Below, piece by piece: positions 1 to 6,877 of a DNA stretch of 64,000 bases. The notes beneath the pieces are model-generated. The model made no database searches. It saw only the letters and a list, made by a program, of their open reading frames with translations, and had not been told where the DNA came from. The DNA is taken from assembly GCA_016213625.1 (NCBI GenBank), contig JACQZZ010000106.1:1-64000 (forward strand), in the 5' to 3' direction. This stretch comes from Actinomycetota bacterium (lineage in GTDB: Bacteria; Actinomycetota; Acidimicrobiia; Acidimicrobiales; Ilumatobacteraceae). The position numbers were made by a program, and so were the translations under genes. Numbering within the stretch: the first letter of the stretch is position 1; each line of letters begins with the position of its first letter.

Positions 1-201
1 CAGGGCAGCGGCGTGGCCGAGACCTACACGGTCCGCAAGCTCAGCTACGGCGTCGGCGTCGAGCGCACCTTCCCGGTGCACACGCCCACCGTGGTGAAGA
101 TCGAGGTCGTGAAGCGGGGCGACGTGCGTCGCGCCAAGCTGTACTACGTGCGCGATCGCGTCGGCAAGGCCGCCAAGATCAAGGAGAAGCGCGAGGCCTG
201 A
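1..201 (+). CDS. rplS: 50S ribosomal protein L19, C-terminal part
   Basis: This is the last 66 codons of L19; the gene enters from the left edge in frame, so its start is outside the window. The visible part carries the family hallmarks [19 protein letters not shown] and the basic tail around [21 protein letters not shown]19 binds 23S rRNA at the 30S/50S interface. In mycobacteria rplS is followed by lepB, rnhB and the DUF2469 gene; here DUF2469 follows after only 33 bp, so lepB and rnhB are absent from this spot. Confidence 0.97.
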   Translation, partial: QGSGVAETYTVRKLSYGVGVERTFPVHTPTVVKIEVVKRGDVRRAKLYYVRDRVGKAAKIKEKREA

Positions 202-234
202 GGCCCGCGTTCGTCGGTGTGAAGAGCACCCACT

Positions 235-528
235 TTGAGTTCTGACGATCTCGAGAACTTCGAGGCCGAGCGAGAGCTCCAACTCGCGCAGGAGTACCAA
301 GACGTCGCGGGCATGTTTCGCTTCGCCGTCGAGACCGAGCGACGGTTCTACCTCGCCAACGAGGTGAACGTCACGGTTACCGGCGACTCCGCGCGTCCGG
401 TCATCGAGGTGGAGCTCAGTGACGCATGGGTGTGGGACATGTACCGCAAGACCCGATTCATCCCGAAGGTTCGGGTGCTCACGTTCAAGGACGTGAACGT
501 CGAGGAACTGCCCCCGGCCGAGCTCTAG
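235..528 (+). CDS. DUF2469 family protein
   Basis: A 97-residue acidic protein of the actinobacterial DUF2469 family (mycobacterial Rv2901c type). Diagnostic segments are SSDDLENFEAERELQLAQEY near the N terminus, VETERRFYLANEVNV in the middle, and DAWVWDMYRKTRF followed by VLTFKDVNVEEL at the end. The start used is a TTG at 235, which gives the family's usual N terminus (M-S-x-x-D-L-E). The function is unknown. The position between rplS and yraN is conserved in actinobacteria and suggests a link with ribosome or nucleic-acid housekeeping, which is inference. Confidence 0.9.
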   Translation: MSSDDLENFEAERELQLAQEYQDVAGMFRFAVETERRFYLANEVNVTVTGDSARPVIEVELSDAWVWDMYRKTRFIPKVRVLTFKDVNVEELPPAEL

Positions 529-878
529 GGGCACCGCTCACCGCCGCTCAGGCGAGAGGGCGATTCGGCGAGCAGGAGGCGGCGCGGTGGTATCTGCGGC
601 ACGGGTACGAGGTGCTCGACCGCAACTGGGTGTGTGAGTACGGCGAAGCCGACCTCGTGCTCGGTCGCCCCGGCGAGGTGGTCATCTGCGAGGTGAAGGC
701 GCGGGCATCGGCCGACTTCGGAGGGCCCGTGGGAGCGGTCGACTGGAAGAAGCAGCGACGTCTGCGGCGCATCGCGTCGGCGTGGTTGTCGGAGCATCGC
801 GCGGGCCACCTCGTGGTTCGCTTCGACGTGGTGTCGGTGGTGGGCGCGAAGGTGGAGGTGTTCGAAGCGGCGTTCTGA
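426..878 (+). CDS. yraN: UPF0102 protein YraN, predicted nuclease fold
   Basis: The protein has the UPF0102 core: GRFGEQEAARWYL, then the restriction-endonuclease-like core E-x-D...EVK (YGEADLV and VVICEVKAR), then DWKKQRRLRRIASAWL. Members resemble Holliday-junction resolvases but their activity is unproven. The start is unresolved. The only ATG/GTG codons upstream of the conserved core in this frame are at 426 and 432, inside DUF2469. Using 426 gives 150 residues, about 25-30 more than usual, and a 103-bp overlap. A non-standard start just after 528 (for example CTC at 537) would give a normal-length protein. Confidence 0.8.
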   Translation: MGVGHVPQDPIHPEGSGAHVQGRERRGTAPGRALGAPLTAAQARGRFGEQEAARWYLRHGYEVLDRNWVCEYGEADLVLGRPGEVVICEVKARASADFGGPVGAVDWKKQRRLRRIASAWLSEHRAGHLVVRFDVVSVVGAKVEVFEAAF

Positions 879-905
879 GTTCCGACGACTGTCTACGATC
901 GCCGG

Positions 906-1703
906 ATGCATCTCGCCGGAGCACATGTCCTGGTCACCGGAGCGTCACGTGGCATCGGTGCCGCGATGGCCCGCTCGTTCGCCGATGCGGGCGCGCGGGT
1001 GTCGGTCGCCGCTCGCTCGGCCGAGGCATTGGACCTCATCGCCACGCAGGTGCGCGGCACCCCGTTCACGGTGGACCTGCTGGATCCGGCCCAGGTCGAC
1101 GAGCTGATCCCGCGAGTGGAGGCCGAGGCCGGCCCCATCGACGTGCTGGTGAACAACGCCGGTCTGGAGAGCTCGCAGTGGCTGCGCAAGGAGACCACAG
1201 GCGACATCCGCGACGTGGTGCGGCTGAACCTGGAGGCACCGATGGTGCTGAGCCAGGCGGTGCTGCCCGGCATGCTCGCTCGCGGGAAGGGATCACTCGT
1301 GTACGTGTCGTCGCTCGCCGGCACCTCGGCGTTCCCGGGCATGACCGTGTATGCGGGCACCAAAGGGGGCCTCACCAACTTCGCTGCGTCCGTTCGGATC
1401 GAGCTGCGCGACACGCCGGTGCACGTCACCCTCGTGGCCGCCGGACCGGTGGACACGTCGATGTGGGACCGGCTGGAGGACGAGCGCGCCTTCGACCCCA
1501 TCCTGCGCCGGCTCAACTCGCTGCACCTGATCCCGAAGAAGTCGCCCGAGGTGCTGGCCCGCCGGGCGGTGGCGGCGGTGGCGGCGGACCGCCGGCATGT
1601 GCGCGTACCGCGCCGTCTGCTCGCCACCTACTGGTTGGGCGAGGCGCCTCGCCGGTTGAGCGAGGTGTTGCTGACCGGTGTGCCGTTCGACAAGGGCGAC
1701 TAG
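906..1703 (+). CDS. short-chain dehydrogenase/reductase
   Basis: A 265-residue SDR. The cofactor motif TGASRGIG is at residues 11-18, NNAG at 83-86, and the catalytic set Ser136, Tyr149, Lys153 lies in VYVSSLAG and YAGTKGG. The substrate cannot be told from sequence; a C-terminal extension of about 60 residues after the catalytic core, basic in part, is typical of membrane-associated or lipid-linked SDRs, but that is inference. The start is supported by a TACGAT hexamer at 894-899, seven bases before the ATG and with no Shine-Dalgarno, which fits a leaderless mRNA. The stop codon overlaps the stop of the small convergent gene at 1700-1810. Confidence 0.88.
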   Translation: MHLAGAHVLVTGASRGIGAAMARSFADAGARVSVAARSAEALDLIATQVRGTPFTVDLLDPAQVDELIPRVEAEAGPIDVLVNNAGLESSQWLRKETTGDIRDVVRLNLEAPMVLSQAVLPGMLARGKGSLVYVSSLAGTSAFPGMTVYAGTKGGLTNFAASVRIELRDTPVHVTLVAAGPVDTSMWDRLEDERAFDPILRRLNSLHLIPKKSPEVLARRAVAAVAADRRHVRVPRRLLATYWLGEAPRRLSEVLLTGVPFDKGD

Positions 1704-1810
1704 CCCAGCAGGGTCCAGAGCACGAGCACGATGCACGCGACGGCGGCGGCTCCCACGAAGAGGTAGTCGGTGGTTCTGGCGACGCGCTTGCGCTGCGGGT
1801 TGAAGCCCAT
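1700..1810 (-). CDS. small single-span membrane protein (36 aa)
   Basis: A complete 36-codon frame: ATG, a basic N-terminal stretch of about 12 residues (GFNPQRKRVARTTD), then one hydrophobic helix of about 22 residues ending in LWTLLG and a stop. The N-in topology follows from the positive-inside rule. I believe similar tiny Arg/Lys-rich plus one-helix proteins occur across actinobacteria, but I cannot check this. It sits alone between the SDR and the crotonase gene, convergent with the SDR and divergent from the crotonase. No function is proposed. Confidence 0.6.
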   Translation of the reverse strand: MGFNPQRKRVARTTDYLFVGAAAVACIVLVLWTLLG

Positions 1811-1831
1811 GCGCTCAGTATCGTCGGCCGG

Positions 1832-2608
1832 ATGGAGACCCTCAACGTCAGCCGCGAGAACGGCATCGTCACGATCACGCTGGACCGGGCAGCGAAGAAG
1901 AACGCGATGAACGGCGCGATGTTCGACGAGCTGCTGCTCGTGTTCCGCGAGATCGCCGACACCGACGACGATCGGGTGGTGGTCATCACCGGTGCGAACG
2001 GTGAGTTCTGCTCGGGCGCCGACCTCACGCCGTCGGGTGGCGGGCAGCCCCGCCACCAGTTGGCCTCGATGCGCCACGTGGGCGACGTGGCACTCGCGCT
2101 CCACAAGCTGCCCCAGCCCACCATCGCCAAGGTGCGCGGCGTGGCGGTGGGGGCAGGCTGCAACCTGGCGCTCGGGTGCGACCTCGTGGTGGCGGGCGAC
2201 ACCGCTCGCTTCTCCCAGATCTTCGCCAAGCGCGGCCTCAGCCTGGACTTCGGCGGGTCGTGGATCCTGCCGAGGCGGGTGGGCATGCACCGGGCCAAGG
2301 AGCTCGCGTTCTTCGCCGACATCATCGACGCGGCCGAAGCCGATCGCATCGGGCTGGTCAACCGGGTGGTGCCCGACGGCGACCTCGACGCGTTCGTGGC
2401 CGACTGGGCCCAGCGGCTCGCCGGTGGGCCGCCCATCGCCATCGCCCAGACGAAGCGTCTGCTGAACAACTCGCTGAACGTCACGATGGAGGAGGCCCTC
2501 GACGACGAAGGCATGGCCCAGACCGTCAACATCGCCGGCACCAAGGACACCCCCGAGGCGTTCATGGCGTTCATCGAGAAGCGCCCGCCGAACTTCCAGG
2601 GGCGCTGA
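1832..2608 (+). CDS. enoyl-CoA hydratase/isomerase, PaaG-like
   Basis: A 258-residue crotonase-fold protein. The two oxyanion-hole segments are FCSGADL (residues 59-65) and GVAVGAGCNLALGCDL (103-118). The active-site loop reads FAKRGLSLDFGGSWILPR, with Asp139 where hydratases carry the second catalytic Glu and no Glu at the first position. That pattern is typical of PaaG-like isomerases rather than classical hydratases, so isomerisation of an enoyl-CoA is the better guess. Start ATG 1832 is preceded by TATCGT at 1819-1824 (8 bp), a leaderless arrangement. The likely role is fatty-acid or aromatic acyl-CoA breakdown. Confidence 0.85.
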   Translation: METLNVSRENGIVTITLDRAAKKNAMNGAMFDELLLVFREIADTDDDRVVVITGANGEFCSGADLTPSGGGQPRHQLASMRHVGDVALALHKLPQPTIAKVRGVAVGAGCNLALGCDLVVAGDTARFSQIFAKRGLSLDFGGSWILPRRVGMHRAKELAFFADIIDAAEADRIGLVNRVVPDGDLDAFVADWAQRLAGGPPIAIAQTKRLLNNSLNVTMEEALDDEGMAQTVNIAGTKDTPEAFMAFIEKRPPNFQGR

Positions 2609-2647
2609 CACCAGCGCGACCGCCCGGGTCACTAGCGTGACGCCTGC

Positions 2648-3493
2648 ATGCGTTCGCGGTTCGTCCTCGTCGGCCTCACGGCCCTGATGTGCGCGGGCGC
2701 GCTGTGGAGCGCAGGGCGCACCGACGCGTCGGCGCCTCCCGACACCGGCGACGAGGGCGCCGTGGTGGAGACCCTGCCGCCCGACCCGAACGCCACCACC
2801 GTGCCGCCCAGCACCATCGCGCTCGATCCCTCGACGGGCCTTCCGGTGGCGGCCGGGCCGCTGCTCGTGCTGCCCGCCGGATGCGTGATGCCGACGGCGC
2901 CGCTCGCCGTGTTCGAGGGTGAGATCGAGGCGGCGGTGTCGACCACGGCACGGTTCCGGGTAAACCGGCTCCTGTCGGGCAACTTGAGGGGCTACGAAGT
3001 GGCCGGGTTGGTCGACGTGCAGTACGGCGACGAGACGAGGTTCCTGGAGGTCGGCAACTCGTACATCGTGGGTGTCGGGGCCTCTGCTGCCACCGGGGGG
3101 CTGGTGAGCACGGTGCGCGAACCGGCACCGTTGTTCGGTGGCGACGCGGTGGTGGGCCTGAACGACAGCGACGTCGACTGCGTCACCATCCCCGACCCGA
3201 TCCGCACGCTGCAGATCGACGGCACCTCCGTGGACACCGGCGTGCTCGCACCGCTGCGGGGCGAGGGCCGCAGCCTGCTCGGCGCGCTGCTCCGGCCGCT
3301 GGGCGTCGCCTTCGGGTTGTTGGTGGCGCTGGTGCTGGTGAAGCACCTCGTGTTCGCGATCGGTCGTGCGCTGCGCGAGATGGGCGACAGCGAGCCGGTG
3401 GAACGCACGCGGCGGCACGACGAGACCGTGGACATCGTGGCCGATCAACCCGACGACGTGGCCGGGTCACACGATGTCGAGGCGTTGCGCTAG
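2648..3493 (+). CDS. membrane-anchored exported protein, unknown family
   Basis: Not recognised. The 281-residue protein starts with a signal-like helix (residues 1-20), followed by a Pro/Thr/Asp-rich linker and a soluble domain with two cysteines (CVMPTAP and DCVTIPDP regions) that could pair outside the cell. A transmembrane helix lies near residues 215-242 and a charged cytoplasmic tail of about 40 residues ends the protein. This layout is that of a type I membrane protein with an external domain. A TAGCGT hexamer at 2633-2638 lies 10 bp before the ATG. The 3' end overlaps the convergent helicase gene by 27 bp. Confidence 0.7.
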   Translation: MRSRFVLVGLTALMCAGALWSAGRTDASAPPDTGDEGAVVETLPPDPNATTVPPSTIALDPSTGLPVAAGPLLVLPAGCVMPTAPLAVFEGEIEAAVSTTARFRVNRLLSGNLRGYEVAGLVDVQYGDETRFLEVGNSYIVGVGASAATGGLVSTVREPAPLFGGDAVVGLNDSDVDCVTIPDPIRTLQIDGTSVDTGVLAPLRGEGRSLLGALLRPLGVAFGLLVALVLVKHLVFAIGRALREMGDSEPVERTRRHDETVDIVADQPDDVAGSHDVEALR

Positions 3494-6400
3494 ATCGGCC
3501 ACCAGCGCCGCCCAGTCGTCGACTTCGATCTGTTCGGCGGGACCGTCGGTGCGGCACATCACGAGCACGCCGCCGGCGACGGGTTCGCCCAGCAGCTGCT
3601 GCAGCGCGAGTCCGTACGCGGCGAGCTGTGTGCCATAGCGAGCGACTCGTTGGGCGCGCTCGGCGCCGGGCGGTACCTGATCGGTCTTGTAGTCGACCAC
3701 CATCAGTCCGCGTTGCGGATGACGGACGAGGAGATCGATGTAGCCCTCGACCACGGTGTGCCCCACCTGCGTGGCCACGAAGAGTTCGCGCCAGTGGCGC
3801 CCCTGCACGCCTTCGGCGACAACGGGTGCCTGCAACGCCGAGCGGGCGAGTCGCTCGATGGTGGACTCGCGGCCGATGACGCCCTCGGCCGCCGCCTGCG
3901 CCACCGCCAGGTCGGGGATGTTCGCTCCGGTGCGCAGGTCGGCGAACTGGAGCACGGCGTGCACCGCGCGGCCGATGGCAGTGCCGTACCGACCTCGCTG
4001 CCACGGCGGCAGATCGAGATCCACGGGATCCTTGCGGATGCCTTCGTCCTGCGCGGGATCGACCACGCCTGCCTGGGGATGGGTGGGGGCGGCCAGTCGA
4101 GCGGCGAGGGTGGTGGCACTGAGCGCCGCCGGTTCGCCGGCGCGTGCGAGGTCGTCGTGCAGAGTGTGCGCCCACTGTGCTTCGTCGGCCCACGGCAGTT
4201 CGTGTGGGGCGTGGTCGGCGTGGGGGAGTGCGGCGTCGGATGCTTCGAAGGCGAGGTGTGCCGCACCGTCGGACGCCTGCGCCAACTGCGCAGCGGCGGA
4301 GTTGGTGGCACCTTCCACCCGGTGGAGCGACACCACCAGATGGTCCATTGCGCGCGTGCACGCGACGTAGAGCAATCGCTTGCGTTCGGCATCGCTCATC
4401 TGTTCGTCGATGGGGGCGAACTGCGTGTAGGTGGGATCGTCGGGCTCGCTGAGGGCCCAACTGGTGGGCGTCCACACCACTCGACGGCCGCGGCTGGCGC
4501 CGCCCTTCGAGGTGAGGCCGGACACGATGGTGATGGGGAACTCCAAGCCCTTGGCGGCGTGCACGGTCATGATGCGCACCACGTCGTGGTCGGTCTCGGG
4601 CAGCACGGTCTCGGCCACGAAACGGCCTTCGTCGCCCTGCAGACGGGTCCACAACAGGTAGCGGCGCACGCCGTGGCCACCGGCTTCGCTCCAGGCCCGC
4701 GCCTGATCGATGACGAAGCGAACACGTCGCCACACGTCGCGGCTGTCGCGCTGGGCCAACGCCAGTTCCATGACGCACCGCTCGTGCACGAGCCACGACA
4801 GCAGCTGCGAAGGGGTGCGATACGGGATGCGTTCGAACACCTCGCCGAGACACTGCAACCCTCGCGCCACGGGGTGCTCGGCCAGGTGCTCGGGGATCTG
4901 CCACCACTGCCACCGTTGGCCGTGGGTGACCTTCCATTCGTACAGGTGCCGGTCGCTGCAACCGAACAGCGGGGTGCGCAGGGCGCTGACGATGGCGAGC
5001 TCGTCGGTGGGGTCGTCGGCGGCGCGGAGCGCCAACATCAGCGCGCGCACCTCGGGTGCGGCGTACACGAGCGAACTGTTCTCGGCGCGAGACGGGACAC
5101 CACGGTCGGCGAGCGCGGTCTCGAGTGCAGGGAGCGACAGGCGCGACGGCAGGAGGATGGCGATGTCGCCGGGCCGGCACGGGTGCAGTGCGTCGTCGCG
5201 CCACACCGGCCACCCCTCGGCCAACGCCTGGACCACCGCCGACGCCACGTCGAGCGCCTCGCGCTCGCGCAACGTGTCGGCGTTGGGCGCGTCGGCGTGC
5301 GCGTCGGCGCCGAGCACGGTGACCGTGCCGTGTTGATTGGCCTGGGGCTGACCGTGGTCGCGGGCCGCGACGAGCGGTTCGTAGTCGGGCTGCACGTCGG
5401 GCTCGGGCACGATGAGGTTGCCCATGGTGTGGTTCACCCACTCGATGAGCGGCGCAGCACTGCGGAAGTTGGCGGAGAGTGCGGCGCGGGTGGCGCCGAT
5501 CTGTTCACGAGCTCGCAGGAACTGAGCGATGTCGGCGCGACGGAATCGGTAGATGCTCTGCTTCGGATCGCCCACGACGGTGAGGCGGCCGGGCAGTGGC
5601 TGCAACTGCCGCCAATCGTTGGCGACGACCCCGGGCGCAGCGGTGATGCGGACCGCGAGCTCCAGCTGGATGGGATCGGTGTCCTGGAACTCGTCGAGCA
5701 GCAGGTGGGTGTAGCGCTGATGCAGTTGCTCTTGCACCGCCGGGTGCTCGGCCACCAACCGGCGGGCGAGCACCAGCAGATCGTGGAACTCGAGTCGGCC
5801 GTCCTGCTGGCGCAGTTCCACCGACGACAACGTGAACTCGCGCAGCAGCGCGCCCAGCGTGAGTCGCCGTTCCTCGTGGCAGGCGGCCAGCGCGGCGGCC
5901 GCGGCGGCTTTGGCCGTGTCGACGGCGTCCTTGTACGCGGGCAGTACGTCGGCGGATCCGTGGAACTTCTTCCAGTTCGCCGAGTTGCCTTGGGGCTTGC
6001 GGGCGCCGGCCACGAGGTCGAGCAGGCGGAGCAGCTCGCCGAAGGGCACCTCGACGGCGAGTTGCGCGGCGAGGTCGGTGAACCAGCTGATGATCTTCTG
6101 CTGGCTGTCGTCGGGCGGTGCCTGGAAGCCGGTGACAGCGGCGCACGCGGCGGCCACGGATGCCTGGAGTGCCGTGTCGTCGGCGGGAGGCGGCAGTTCG
6201 GACGACACTCGTTCGAGCACGAGGTCCCAGTTCGACTGGAAGTCGTCGGCCATGCGGCGCACACCGGTTTCGATGCCGAACCGGTCGTGCTGGCACAGCT
6301 CGACCAGCCGAACGTTGTCGGCGTCGTCGAGCAGTGCCTCCAGGAAGTCGGTGAACCGCTCGTGGAACGCCGTGGCGCTCTGTACCTCGTCGTACACCTC

Positions 6401-6877
6401 GAACCGCGGTGGGAGCTGGGCCTCCACCGGGAACTCGTTGAGCAGTCGGCGAGCGAATGCGTGCAGCGTGCCGATGGGCGCGAGGTCGAGGTCGTCGAGC
6501 GCTCGCTGGGCGAGCGCGGCCGCCACCACGTCGGCACTCTGCGCGGATTGCTGCAGTGCAGCGCGGACGCGGTGCCGCAGTTCGGCGGCGGCCTTCTCGG
6601 TGAAGGTGATGGCTGCGATGCTGCCCACCGGCACGCCCTGCAGCACGAGGTTGGTGACCCGGCCGACCAGGGCGGTGGTCTTGCCGCTGCCGGCGCCGGC
6701 CTCGACGAACAGGGTGGTGGACAGCGCCCCCGTGACCAGGTCGCGTTGGTCCTGGTCGGGTGCCGGCGGCCGCAGCGGGGCAGTGGGCAGTGCCGCGCCC
6801 GTGTCGGCGGGTGCATCGACGAGTGCATCGACGAGTGCATCGGCGGTCGTGCCGAACAGCGGCAGTTGCTCAGCCAC
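3467..6877 (-). CDS. AddA-like UvrD-family helicase-nuclease
   Basis: A 1136-residue superfamily 1A helicase with a C-terminal nuclease. Motif I is EAGAGSGKT (residues 59-67), motif II LLDEFQDTDP, motif III GDPKQSIYRFRRAD, motif IV region ANFRS, and motif V/VI TVHAAKGLEFP. The C-terminal PD-(D/E)XK site is GYIDLLV...VVDYKTD. With the preceding AddB-like protein it should form an ATP-driven complex resecting DNA double-strand ends for RecA loading. The GTG start at 6877 overlaps the upstream stop by 8 bp, so translation is probably coupled. The N-terminal linker contains a short in-frame DNA tandem repeat. It could alternatively be grouped with mycobacterial AdnB. Confidence 0.88.
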   Translation of the reverse strand: MAEQLPLFGTTADALVDALVDAPADTGAALPTAPLRPPAPDQDQRDLVTGALSTTLFVEAGAGSGKTTALVGRVTNLVLQGVPVGSIAAITFTEKAAAELRHRVRAALQQSAQSADVVAAALAQRALDDLDLAPIGTLHAFARRLLNEFPVEAQLPPRFEVYDEVQSATAFHERFTDFLEALLDDADNVRLVELCQHDRFGIETGVRRMADDFQSNWDLVLERVSSELPPPADDTALQASVAAACAAVTGFQAPPDDSQQKIISWFTDLAAQLAVEVPFGELLRLLDLVAGARKPQGNSANWKKFHGSADVLPAYKDAVDTAKAAAAAALAACHEERRLTLGALLREFTLSSVELRQQDGRLEFHDLLVLARRLVAEHPAVQEQLHQRYTHLLLDEFQDTDPIQLELAVRITAAPGVVANDWRQLQPLPGRLTVVGDPKQSIYRFRRADIAQFLRAREQIGATRAALSANFRSAAPLIEWVNHTMGNLIVPEPDVQPDYEPLVAARDHGQPQANQHGTVTVLGADAHADAPNADTLREREALDVASAVVQALAEGWPVWRDDALHPCRPGDIAILLPSRLSLPALETALADRGVPSRAENSSLVYAAPEVRALMLALRAADDPTDELAIVSALRTPLFGCSDRHLYEWKVTHGQRWQWWQIPEHLAEHPVARGLQCLGEVFERIPYRTPSQLLSWLVHERCVMELALAQRDSRDVWRRVRFVIDQARAWSEAGGHGVRRYLLWTRLQGDEGRFVAETVLPETDHDVVRIMTVHAAKGLEFPITIVSGLTSKGGASRGRRVVWTPTSWALSEPDDPTYTQFAPIDEQMSDAERKRLLYVACTRAMDHLVVSLHRVEGATNSAAAQLAQASDGAAHLAFEASDAALPHADHAPHELPWADEAQWAHTLHDDLARAGEPAALSATTLAARLAAPTHPQAGVVDPAQDEGIRKDPVDLDLPPWQRGRYGTAIGRAVHAVLQFADLRTGANIPDLAVAQAAAEGVIGRESTIERLARSALQAPVVAEGVQGRHWRELFVATQVGHTVVEGYIDLLVRHPQRGLMVVDYKTDQVPPGAERAQRVARYGTQLAAYGLALQQLLGEPVAGGVLVMCRTDGPAEQIEVDDWAALVADLAQRLDIV
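6811..6843. repeat. 12-bp tandem repeat inside the AddA-like gene
   Basis: The unit gtgcatcgacga is repeated about 2.75 times without a mismatch. It encodes the repeated Ala-Leu-Val-Asp linker at about residues 12-22 of the helicase, upstream of motif I. Because the unit is a multiple of three, gain or loss of a copy would keep the frame. Confidence 0.85.

Noticed and set aside
782..1831. Long upstream extension of the crotonase frame
   Set aside because: It is antisense-free but overlaps the SDR gene in another frame, is Arg/Gly-rich low-complexity translation, and lacks homology signs; high-GC DNA yields many such frames.
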